A stretch of DNA of 64,000 nucleotides from Crotophaga sulcirostris. Its lineage: Eukaryota; Chordata; Aves; Cuculiformes; Crotophagidae. The translations under genes were made by a program, and so were the position numbers. Positions 40,006 through 51,516 of this stretch are shown one piece after another; position 1 is the stretch's first letter; each line of letters opens with the position of its first letter. The stretch covers positions 1,350,909 through 1,414,908 of the forward strand of contig VYZB01000213.1 in NCBI GenBank assembly GCA_013397455.1, given 5' to 3'. Below the pieces are notes generated by a model. That model worked only from the letters and a program-made list of their open reading frames with translations. It was not told where the DNA came from and made no database searches.

Positions 40006-40215
40006 CTGCAAAGTCTTTGTAATCCACCAAGTCAAACATTACAATAGCTACTGCTGACCAGGTAACAATCAGAGCAACAACAAGAAGCCATGCTGCTGGT
40101 GAGCTGAATGTTGTCATAAGGTCTTCGGTAACTGATTTCTTGCCCACTTTCATGGATGCTGGGGGAATGGATCCGTTCTTACCATCTATTATTGTCGTAG
40201 TTGTAGACATACGTC
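40006..40215 (-). CDS. TRDN: Triadin exon 2: cytoplasmic N-tail and transmembrane segment
   Basis: Coding exon of triadin, the single-pass protein of the junctional sarcoplasmic reticulum that ties calsequestrin to the ryanodine receptor in striated muscle. The exon is 210 bp, phase 1 to phase 1. The visible frame has a Thr-rich start (STTTTIIDGKNGS), a basic cytoplasmic stretch (KVGKKSVTEDL) and then a hydrophobic span of about 22 residues beginning near FSSPAAWLLVVALIV and ending at FDLVDYKDFA. This matches the known vertebrate triadin N-terminus almost residue for residue through the membrane span. The acceptor is a pyrimidine-rich tract ending TTTTCCTAG at 40216, with a TTGAC branch-like motif just upstream. 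The donor is GCAG|GTAAAA at 40006/40005. The first codon (Gly) is split with exon 1, so the native start Met is upstream. An in-frame ATG at 40210-40208 is internal, not the start. Identity is very secure. Confidence 0.96.
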
Positions 40216-40567
40216 CTAGGAAAACAGTCAAAATAGAGGAAATTAAATGTAACACTTCAAGCCTAAAAAATCAAGAATAAGAATGTTGTTTTGAAATCCT
40301 TCTGTACTCAAGAGTATTTAAAATAAATTTAAATATTGTATTATTACAGACAAATTCTTGAGCTTTCTGGAAGGAGTTTTCCTGAACAGAGTCCACTTTT
40401 AGTAACGATAATTTGAGAACAAACTTGGTCAAATATCTACAGCTGCCTTTTTGATTATAGTAAGACATTTTTTAGTCTGCTGTGAATAGCTAGAGATCTA
40501 GGAGAGTGACTGATGAAAGTATAAAATATTATTACTGTCCAGAGGGCTGTCTTGTTACAGGCTGTAG

Positions 40568-40651
40568 GCCAGATTCTTGGGTGATGTAATGAACTGTACT
40601 TCCATTGACTGTAATGGAACTAATTGCACCTACGTCCCCTGAGGTCTGGCT
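40568..40651. repeat. Imperfect fold-back (MITE-like) repeat
   Basis: The 84-bp block is an imperfect palindrome centred at about 40609. The outer arms read GCCAGA on one side and TCTGGC on the other. The inner arms are TTCCATT (40600-40606) and AATGGAA (40613-40619) around a 6-base loop, with GTGATGTA / TACGTCCC giving partial pairing between. It resembles the short ancient amniote repeats with a central TTCCATTGACT-type core, which I recall only in outline. It lies about 350 bp upstream of exon 2. Confidence 0.6.
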
Positions 40652-43600
40652 GGACTTCCCTTGTCAAGGACATGTAACAATAGCAATAGGAATGTATACA
40701 CTCCATTTTATTTAACAGAAACAAAAATGACTGACATTTTCAGTATCCTTATCAGTTGCAAAGAGACTTGTAGCTGATTTTTAAATATCTTTGTTTGTAG
40801 TATTTTTTATTTAATGCAATAGTCTCCTAAGAAACAAGAGTTAGGGTGCCAGAGCAGACTTAATTCCAGAAAGCATAGGTTTAATACTAGAAAGGTAGAA
40901 AAAGGTGAGTACGTTAGCTAAGTAAATAGTTGACACACATTAACTGCTTATTGGACAATAAACAATATATATAAACAATAGTGAACTAATCTATTTCTTC
41001 CACAGGTATTAAGAAATGTTATTTCTTGACACAAACCAAAACTATGGTAACTGAAACCTGACAACACTGGAAAGTTCTCATATTAGTCTTCCTCACAAGA
41101 AAGGTATCATCTAAATAATCTTGGTTGGTATTTGGTTTTCAGTTTATACGACAAAAATAGTAAAAATATTTAGAACTCGACAGTCAACAGCAGTAGAGCA
41201 CAGTACATTCACTTATCTTAATTTATAATATCTGCTTGTAAGCTACTGGTAATACGTATGTTATATATATTCTTGGCCTGGTTGACGATAACAACTCTCA
41301 TAAATAAATGTTAGTGATTTCAGGCCCACAGAGATCTGAAATTTCGAAGAATCAGTTGATGCCTGGTTTGCACATACTTTTGCTTCTCACCCTGAGATCT
41401 AGTCTTCTGTCACAGCTGATACAACGTGATAATTTTCTGGGATGACGGAGGTGAGGAAAGTGGTAGAGTTGCTTTATATAAAGATAAACAGACTTAGTTT
41501 CACTTTTCACATAGAAAATGGCAAATACACCATTGGAAACTTATCAGTAGAGCTAAGGTGTAAGGTTGTTGAAGACTTTCAGATATTTGCCATTGCAACA
41601 TTTCTTTAAGAACCACTATATTGATATTCTTAAAGAAATAAATGAAGAATTAGAATCTTGATATTACCCATAGGTACATATATTTATCCCTAAGAAACCC
41701 AAGACGATGGCATAACAAGTTGTCCAATTTTCTCACTTATGAATAATGATTTTGCCTTTTTTTTTTTAGAAAGTGAGAACAATACTCTAAAGCGATACTG
41801 AAATTACCTTTATGTATCTCACATACACCTATAAAAGAGGAAAGGATAACTCTGGTATCAAAGAATCCCTAACTCTTATCCTGTCATATCTTTAGAGTGT
41901 TCAAATTCATACCTTGAATTATTCTACATTTCTTTTGTTTATTAAATAGTGCATTGCATTTGTGTGTACTTTCGTTAGATCTAGGTTTTAAGCTTACTTC
42001 TTCACAAGCATCCTGACACTGATCAGTGCCTTGTTTAAAACCTCAGAAAGCTGTTTTGCTAAATAGCAGTGTCATATAAGAAAAAGATTGGCATATTACA
42101 TGTTTTTTTGTTAGTTATTTGGAATTTAGTCTTATTTATAAAATGTTTATTCCACTTATGAATAACGTCTACTAAGACAGAATTTATGCTCTTTTTTATA
42201 TATACTATAAAAACATCACTGCTTCCATTTATCCAAACATAAATTTTGGATCAAACATTTCACAACAGCAGGAAAAATCTTCCAAGTGCCAACTAGCAAT
42301 AAAGATCAGTTTCCTAAAGCAAAATTCAAAATCAATAGCATTTTGTTATCTTATTGCATACAAAATGCAAGTGATTTATGAATGCAACAGGTCATAAATG
42401 ACACATTATGCATGTTTTTCCCTTGGGGACATCAGTCAGAGTTTATGATGTATAAGAGAGAAGAGAAAAGCACTGTCTCATCTTGACAAAACTGATTAGT
42501 ATCACAGCATATCTCCAAGGACATACTAATGGCAGATATTTGCACAGTTATAATACAAGCAATTAAAACTATGTGTGTATATAGATATAGACATATGCAT
42601 ATAATTACCATTCAAAAGATCATTCCTCTAGGTCTGTTACTATGTAAAAATAGTTTCTTCCTGTTTAGTATACCTAACTTTTCAAATTCAAACTGCTATG
42701 TACATTCTTTGGTGAAGGAATACTTTCCCACAATTTATCCGTTTGAGGAACACTGCAAAGATAAAACTCAGGTGTACTAGAAAGTTATCTATTGAATGCT
42801 TTTGGCTGCTGGTATAGCTAAGTCAGATTTCCCCTTAAAAACTCAGTATGTCATACAATAAAATCACTACTGTTACATTCATCAAAGTAGGAATGAACAG
42901 CTATAGATGCAAAGTTGCCTGGAAGTCAAACTAAGAAAACTGTTGTTAGATTGTTAGAGGTTCCTGATGCATATGTTTGCAGGATGCTTCAAGTGCCTAA
43001 GAAAGGTTTCCAGTGTTGTTATAGGTTCTTTATGGTATCAGAGACATCCTCACAGGAGTGGCGGGCACCATGTACAGGACAGTAACTTCTGGAGGAACCC
43101 AGCTTGATGCTTTTCTCTGCCAGGTTCCTGCTTTGCAGTGCCCGGTTGTGTGCATTTTTTTCCGCCTACTACTGGTGTTACATTTACACAGCTAGACCAG
43201 TAGAGAAAGAAATGACTTAGACATGAGCAATGTTTCAATCAATTCAGTCAACAGCAATTCTTCTCTTTCTCAGAAAAGTGACAAAGTTAAACTGAGCTCC
43301 TGCTCAAGAGGTCAGTGAGGCTTCAGGTACCCAGAGGGGGAATGAGAAATACAGGCATTTTTGATGCTTTAAAATTACTTGATGAAGCCTGCCAATTTTC
43401 ACTTGTAAAATTGACAGGAGTCATTCAACAATAGGTTAAGTTAGGATTCCTGAACTTCTCTAGAAGTTCCACTCACATAATACACATTTTCTCTCCTTAG
43501 ACAAATTTTGATGTCTGCATTACCACCAACCAAAATCCAAGTCAGTTTGCTTAAGTGCACTTTGATGAACACTGCAGTGGATCAGGAGATCACCCAGGAT

Positions 43601-44020
43601 ACAATCTGAAGACTCACAGGGTCTCATAGGTGTAAATAAACCTTGACAATTAGTGACAACTTTCAGGAGAACACTGTGCAACTGTAAGAATTCAGGGTGA
43701 GCTCGTAGTCCTGATAGCTTAGCTAAAATACTCTTTGTATTTGTGAACTGAGCTCTTCTTAAGATTTAAAAACATAGGAGACCATGTTTAAGGATGATTT
43801 TGCCGTTCAGCAGCTATACCTTCCACTACCCAAGAAGAAAAACAAAAAGAAAATCAAGTAAAAAAAAAAAGATTCCTACTCTTTTCAGACTCATGCAAAT
43901 ATAAAATAGTATTTTCTATGTTATTTCACAGTTATTTTGTGCATTATACTCTTCATTCTGCCAGTAGCACAAAAAAAATCAAGTAAAATGTTTAATTTAA
44001 ATCCCTTTTTAAGGCTGGGC

Positions 44021-44300
44021 ATATTAAAAGCAGAGGGTTAATCATGCTACTAAAGAAAAAGAGGTTGCTTCTTTTGAAATAATAATATTATTGCTAGGGC
44101 AATTCAGCTGGGATGTGAGAAGCCCCATTGCAGTCTGCTCTAAATGAGAGAGCTGGTAGATTTTGACTTGTCTGTTCCACTCCCTGGGTGAACAATAAAT
44201 GGGCTATAGAGTATTCTGGATTCAGGTCATTAACAGCTCCTGTTCGACCTATTCCACTTCACTTGGAATATTTAAATACTAATTAAGGGAGCAGAAAAGA
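44021..44300. promoter_or_regulatory. Candidate conserved non-coding element in intron 1
   Basis: This block is not repeat-like and not coding. It combines ordered, motif-dense sequence (GGTTAATCATGC, AATAATAATATTATT, CAATAAATGG, GGTCATTAACAGCTCC, GGAATATTTAAATACTAAT and TAATTAAGGGAG). Clustered homeodomain, SOX and E-box-like (CAGCTG) cores are typical of vertebrate enhancers. It lies about 4 kb upstream of exon 2 in the gene's orientation. The assignment is inference from texture only. Confidence 0.3.
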
Positions 44301-47300
44301 GAAAGAATGACTGTATAAATCGACGCTGTATGTTAAGCACCAGCTTGAGCCTTGGGCTTTAACCTGGTGACCTTATCAATCCACCACTGTTGCGATCAGG
44401 CAGGCAGGAGACTCAGCCTACAGTAAAAAGGATACTGCAGGGAGAAGAGGACAAGAGATTAGAAACCTTCAGTGAAGGACTGGGCATTGTATATGCAATA
44501 ATCTGCTGCATTTCCTCAGGACCAACATTTCACTTATTTCTCTTTCAGTGAGTCTGCAGACGTCTACAGCTCTTAATAAGTCTTTTCCCATGCTGGGAAA
44601 ATGTTTTCTACCACAAGAAAAGACTACGCCTACACCTATTGTTCAGATGATACTGATATCTGACTGAGAAGCTGTTATCTTTTAATTTCTCTGCTGATAT
44701 CTCTGCACCCTTGGTTTATACAAGTGGAAAGGAAAAGGCAGTATTTCTGCTGTGGCTAATAGTTAGTAGCTTGCAATAGAAAAACAGCAGCGATATCATT
44801 TCCTGAAGTGGCCTAATGACTTTTGTCCAGAAAACTTTTGCTTCACCATAAGTATGTAGCCAACTTCCCAGCACTTCCATAGGTACAGAGAGCTGGAAAC
44901 TCTTGACTGGACTCATGCCTTTTGCCCTCTTTATACATTTATGTGGGAACAAAATGCTGAGTAGAGAGAAGAGAGAACTTCAGAAGAGCAAGAAGAGTCC
45001 AGCTGGGCAAAATCTTTTTCTTTCCTCCAAGCGTTGATAAAGTATGTGATTGCAGTGTATTTATAACCACTTACAATGGAAGATTTGTAGTCCTGGCAAC
45101 GTTCAATAAATTAGGAACCTAGTTCTTATAGATTCACTAATGGGGATTATAATTTCTATTGGACATACATGATAATATAAAGGCAAGATTCTTCCTAATA
45201 CTGATGGAAAAGCAGATAGGAATAAGGAAAGACAACTTAAATAGGCAAATTCAGCCTATCTTTGAAGTCTCCTCACTCACCATTAGCCGCACCAGGTTCT
45301 GAACAGGAAAGTGATCTACAATTCAGCCCAGAAATAGGTGATGGGCACCTAATGTACGTCTTCTGAATATGAACAAGACTCTGCAAGTGGTTGAGCCGCA
45401 ATGTGGCAATTTTGAGAAAAGGTAATTTATCCAGACCTGCAGCACAAATCTTGTCTTGAAATGGTTGACGTTCAGCTATTTCTTTTCTTTTGTATCATAT
45501 TACACTCTTGTACATATGAGTGAATGAATGCAATTGGAATAGCTTAAAGGTCATAATATATAAAAGGAGTTTTACAAATGATACCAGAATTTACAGACTT
45601 CAAAATTCATCACACAGAGTACTGAAGTGTTACCCCTACAATTTATGTAATTAAAGTGCAATGAGAAAAACCTCTCAAAACATATCATGTATATATTGGC
45701 AAACTTCTCAAAATTAAATGGTAGTCTTTCTTTCAGACTAAAGTCTTATAAAGATTTGACTGGGACTGCCTGTGAGGGAACATTTGCAGATTTATTGGTG
45801 ACTGATAGTTATAAAAATGTAATATTCTTTATGAAATGTGAAAAATAGGTTTGGAGATTATGCAGAAACCAATTCTACATGACAAAAGAAATTGAAAAGA
45901 GATTATGGAATGTGGAGAGGATGATGCATGAAAATTAACTGAACAATTGAATTCAAAAAAGGCATTTATAATTACATATAGTGCTGTGTACTTTTTTAAT
46001 TTCCTTTTCTTTTATTATATCTGTATTGGTTTTATTTTTGATCAATAGAGAGCATCTGATAATTTGAAGAAGTAAATTGTATTAATCTTTCCTATTCATT
46101 CTTGAAGAAATTAAGTACACCAGTCCATTTGATCTCATCAATTTCAATGGAAATTTGTAGAATAAAAGATGCATCCTATCAAGCCATTTCATTATCTAGT
46201 TCAAAGAAAACATTTACTTCATACAGTATGAGTAAATAACACTAATAGCAGTACTACTAATAATAAATATTGTGAAGTTAAAACTATAAGTTTTTAATGC
46301 AGTATTCTCAGGTGTGATATGTATTTTGGGATTGTAATAAAGACTGTTTCTTAGGATATAGTACACAGATGTGCTATATGGAAAAAAAAGTCAAGAAAAT
46401 AGTGTAACTAAGTCTAATTAGAAATCCTCCATAACTCTATGAACAGAAAATTACTTTCCAATGATGTACAACAAGATTATGATAGGGTATTATGATATGG
46501 GCAACTGCGTGAAAGAAAAAAGGACTTTTGAATGCAAGGACATAATCTCTGACTCAAGAATTTTCTTTATTTCTTATCTCTAAATGCTGAACAAGTATTT
46601 TGGCAGGGAAGGGGTCAAGCATTTAGTGCCTGACTTATAGTTTTTCTTTGGCCAGTGATCGCTGATGAAAACAAGATAAAGCACCAGCTGAACCATCTGA
46701 CATGTTGGTTCTTCTCATATTTTTGCTGACTCTATTTTCATAAAATAAATACCAAATAAATATCAAAGTATAATAAAAGTTCATTTTTAACAATATTTTG
46801 TTTCTGCTTTTACTTCTCCATTGCTCTTTATTTACAATATTACTTGTACAGAAAGGGGATCTTTTTGCTTTATGAACCTGCTGCATATACCCTGCTTGCC
46901 GTCATAATTCTTCCATTGTGATATTACAAGCATTTCCATCAATTGTGTGAACAAAGATGATTCTAAACGGGAGAGAGAAGCAGAAGAAAATGACTTTTAA
47001 GAAAAAAATCTGCTATTTTTATGCAAATGTCCTTTATAATAAAGGAGAAATATAAAATATATGGGAGGTTTTTTTTTAACATGGAATAATTTTTCAAAGC
47101 CTGCTGTGAAGTGCTAGTGACGCTCAATAAAAGAAATACGAAAAACTCCAAAACTAAACTCTACTGTTTTTAAATAAGTTCCTTACTGTATTTTGATCTT
47201 TCTTATATAATGCATTGTATGTCTAGTATAAATCATTTTTTGAAATAATTAATTAGCAGAAACACAGCAGTTGTTCATCATATTCCAAGAATACGAGATC

Positions 47301-49896
47301 AAAGTACTTCCAAACCGCACATTTTCCATCTAATTAAAATTATTTGAATGCATATATCTAATTTTTTTCTTGAGGGAAGCTACAAAGATTACTTTAAGGA
47401 AAATTTTTTTATATATAAAAGATTGGTTGCATCTCATGTAACAAGTTTGCCATAGAGATTTGAATGATAAATTTGGACCACTTCCGTACACAAGGAGCCA
47501 GAATCCCCTGAGGGCAACCCAGTGTCACCCCCATGGGAGTCCTCCTGATTAGTAGGAATTAAGGATGGTTTGCTCAGAGCATGGAGGCAGGTAGCAGGGA
47601 AGGGAAATTCTACAGCTGGGAAATTCAATTTGTTCTAGCAACACAGGTAACTGAGAAAAAAGGTCTTCAAAAGTCTTTGAAAAACAATAAGGATATATAA
47701 TTGAGAAAAGATTGCCCCTGAATAGAAGAGTGGGAACAAAAATCGTACCAAACACTTCCTCCCCATATCAAAAAAAAACCACCTTGATGCTTGCAAACCC
47801 AGTAGGCAACATCTTCTTTTTGGGAAATGCAGCACTAGATCCTGTTGAAGAAAAACTAATATTAACTATTATTTGTTCTGCAACAGGCCAAGGAATGAAC
47901 TGCAGTATCAATTAAATTACACATGAAGAAGAAGAATTCTTCCCTTGCACAGATGTTTTGAAGCGAACTGAGAACTTCAAGGAGAGGAAACGGAAACCAG
48001 TTTGTCAGACCCTAATTACGCTGTGGTTTAAAATACAATCAGCAGTAACATAAGTTAATTCCCTCTCAGCTGACATATCTCTAACCTTTAACTTCAGAGA
48101 GCTCACTTAGTTTAGTGGATGCCTGCACATCCCACATCCCATTTTAAATTCATATTAGGTGAGTCCGAAATTACTTGAAAAGTTTAACTTCAGTGATTTG
48201 GAGATGAATTTCCATCTTCTCTTACAAGTTAGAATTTCATAGTCTAGTAGAGAATTGGTCAATACTTCAAATTAAGCAGAGGAAAATTTGTCTTACACAC
48301 CTCTATGAGGAAGTCAAAAAATTGTGTTCACTTCATTCCAAAATTGCTTATAAAGAACCTTATGCCAATATGACTTTTAACCTTCTTTCTCTGTGTGGTT
48401 ATTTCTTCTATATGTAGTTATTTCAAAGGTCTTTTACGTTATTCTGATTATTCAGGTACAAGAGACAGAGAAGGGATTAGTGGTTAGTCAGTAGTTAAAA
48501 TATCTCCTGTGTTGTTGAGCCTACTTAAATACTCTTATATGACTGATTGTATTGAGAGCCTTTCTGCAATAATTCATACCTGAAATGACTTTGGAAAGAA
48601 AAGCAAGGGAAGTCCTAAGGAACCAGGTTGAACAGAACACAGGTTTTACTGGGAAATTTTATAGATAACTTTACTTACAACTATATCACTTTGTGTAATA
48701 ATTTCTTGAGAATTTAGAAGACCACAGGGGTTAACAATAACCAATCAGAATAAATTATTTCTCTAAAATTAAACTACAGGAAGTACAGTTGATAAGAACA
48801 AGAAAAACGCCATTTGCTGCATTTCAACCTAGTGATAAAGTATGATAAAGGGACATTGAGATGCTCCCTTTCCAAAAGACAGCAGATTTTGTCTTTTCAT
48901 GCTATGGAAGTTGGACATTTAAATATTCCTCTTTGAAATAACTCTTCAGTTTGATATATTTTTACATTTTCTTTCAGAAATGTTAAGATTAGTTAAAAAA
49001 ATGTTTCTTTTTCAGCTTCTCAGTATGTAGATAAGAGTGTAACTGTATTCTGAACACAGAATACTAAATTGTCCACACTGTGAAAAATACATTGTTAGTT
49101 GATTCACATCTGATTATTTTATTTATCAGTAGGAACACCTTCCCTTCTTTGGAAAAAAATTGGTGCTTCAAAATAGTAAAAGGTTTTACCTTTCTGTTCG
49201 TCTTATAAATCTGGCATTTCTGAAAGAGGTGGCAAAGGGATATTTAGATGTACTTGTGAGTTGATACAAGTTGAGAGGTGTGTCTTACATTTTAAAATGT
49301 CACAATGCAGGTTGGACGAAAATGATTGCCATTTATCTTTAAAGAGCAGGATAACTTCTAAAGAAGAGCACTGTATGCATTCCTTTTGTTATATGTTTCT
49401 GGAAACCCAACTTTACACACCCTTACAACCTTCAGAGAGGATTAGAAACAAAAACTGACTTTTTTGTGGAAAAAAAAATCTGTTCCCATCTGTAAAATAA
49501 TGATAACAGTAATAAATACTGAAAGTCACTAGGATAAATTGTAGGTTACAAATACCTCTGTCTCCACTCTGGATATGTGTACAAACACAAAGAAACTCTG
49601 TGAAGAAAATTCCAGATCTTTGCTTCCTCTGGTGGAACAGCTATTATCTCTCCAATAAGTGATTAATAAGATCAGTTACTCAATTTCATTTATACAAAGT
49701 TAACATGACACTGGAGGCAAATCCAGCTTTATATGTCTTAATGGACTGATATCCACAGACTCTGAAAATGAAAGTAGGCTCCGCTACTTACAGTGGAAGC
49801 AGTGTCTCACATTGCAAGTCTGCCAAGTCTTCCGTATGGAGCTATTCAGTCATTATAGCCCTCAAACCCAAAGATCACCACATGCATACAGTTTGA

Positions 49897-49909
49897 ATAT
49901 ATATATATA
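49897..49909. repeat. (AT)n microsatellite
   Basis: Short perfect AT dinucleotide tract of about 13 bases in intron 1. Confidence 0.6.
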
Positions 49910-50937
49910 AGCGTAAGTCATATTGAAAAGACCTGATCCCAGCTGTGTTACCAGAGACAGAAGAAAAAGGCATTTTAGCCAACAAGAACACAGAAATTGC
50001 TGTAAGTGTGATGTAGTATAAAAAGTATATACTTAAAAGACTTTGCTAAAAAGCAGAGAGACAGAATTTCTCATTGACAAAAGTAGAAAACTAAAATAAA
50101 TGCTCGTAGCGAGTCAGTCATCTGTGTCACTAATATATTTCACCGGTAAATGATAATTAAGTATGAAAGTATTACAGGGCATGCTGTCTGGGAGGGAAAA
50201 AATGGCAAGAGGGCTCCTGAAGAAAACTGTTATGAGTCCTGCAAAACAGTATAACCAATTTCATGAGAGACATTAGTTAGTTATAATCCATAGTAAACAG
50301 GAACAGATGAACCAAGGTCTATCTTCTGTCAGGGAGTTATTCTCTAATAAATATGAGAGTATCCAATCTTTTTACTTAGTAAAGGCAAGTCAGACACATA
50401 GGCACGTAAAATACTAGGGACACAAGGTTTTCTAAAGCTTGTTTTGAAACTTATGAGGCTACCAAAATACACCTGCAAAATGCTTTCTGATTCCATATTT
50501 GTATTCAGTGTGTGTTTTCATAAGAAAAGAATTCTAGGAAGAAGTGGCAGTCATGACACAAATGGCTCCTCTGAAGGTTTTTTTTTGTTTTGTTTTTTTC
50601 TTCTTTTTTGGTCTGAAAGAATTCTTTGGAAAATACCCCTTCACATTTAGGGACCAAGAGGGCTCTTAAACTGACATCAAGGAACAGAGTTCTATGTTTA
50701 GGTAAATGTCAATGGTGTGTTTCACGATTTTCTTCTTGCAATACTGAGTCAAAAAATGGTAACTTTAAGTTGAAGTTTAACCTTGATAGAATGAATTAAT
50801 GTTATCATTCCTCTCTGATCTTTATTTGGAAATAGGTGTGATCTCTATGGGCAGTTGAGATATGTAAGACACAATGAGGACAGTTGATCTTTGTTGAGAG
50901 TACGTATTCAGGATGCATCTGTCATCTAAAATGAGAG

Positions 50938-51516
50938 ATTCTGAAGGAGGTGATTCTCCCCCTCTGCTCTGCTCTTGTGAGACCTCACTTGGAGTACTGC
51001 ATTCAATTCTGAAGTCCTCAGCACAGGAAGGGCATGGATCTGTTAGAGCGAGTCCAGAGGAGGGGAACAAAGATGATCAGAGGGCTGGAGCACCTCCGCT
51101 ATGAGGACAGCCTGAGAGAGTTGGTCTTTTCCAGCCTAGAGAAGAGAAAGCTCCAGGGTGACCTTATAGTAGCCTTCCTGTACTAATAGGAGGCCTCCAG
51201 GAAAGACAGGAAGTGGCCTTTTATCAGAGACTTCAGTGACAGGACAAGGGGCAATGGTTTTAAGCTGAAAGAGAGGACATTTATACCAGATATTAGGAAG
51301 AAATATTTTACTGTGAGGATGTTGAGGCACAGGAACAGGTTGCCCAGAGCAGTCGTGGATGCCCCCTCCCTGGAGATGTTTAAGGCAAGGTTGGATGAGG
51401 CTATGAGTAACCTGATCCAGTGCAAGGTGTCCCTGCCCAGGGTAGGGGGGGTTGAAAATGGATGGTCTTTAAGGTCCCTTCCAATCCAAAACAATCCATA
51501 ATTCTGTGGTTCTCAA
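50938..51516 (+). mobile_element. CR1 LINE 3' fragment
   Basis: Plus-orientation CR1 of about 580 bp. It contains GTGAGACCTCACTTGGAGTA, a GAGCGAGTCCAGAGGAGG block, GGCTGGAGCACCTCC, CAGGTTGCCCAGAGCAG and the 3' tail TTTAAGGTCCCTTCCAATCC ending near AATTCTGTGGTTCT. It is well conserved in layout but has no open reverse-transcriptase frame. The overlapping short frames on both strands here are repeat shadows. Confidence 0.93.

Noticed and set aside
49845..49860. Minus-strand ATGACTGAA resembling the triadin start.
   Set aside because: It is followed immediately by TAG, with no GT donor before the stop.
50105..50125. Minus-strand ATGACTGACTCG, another triadin-like start.
   Set aside because: No phase-1 GT donor within the expected distance, and the peptide diverges after two residues.
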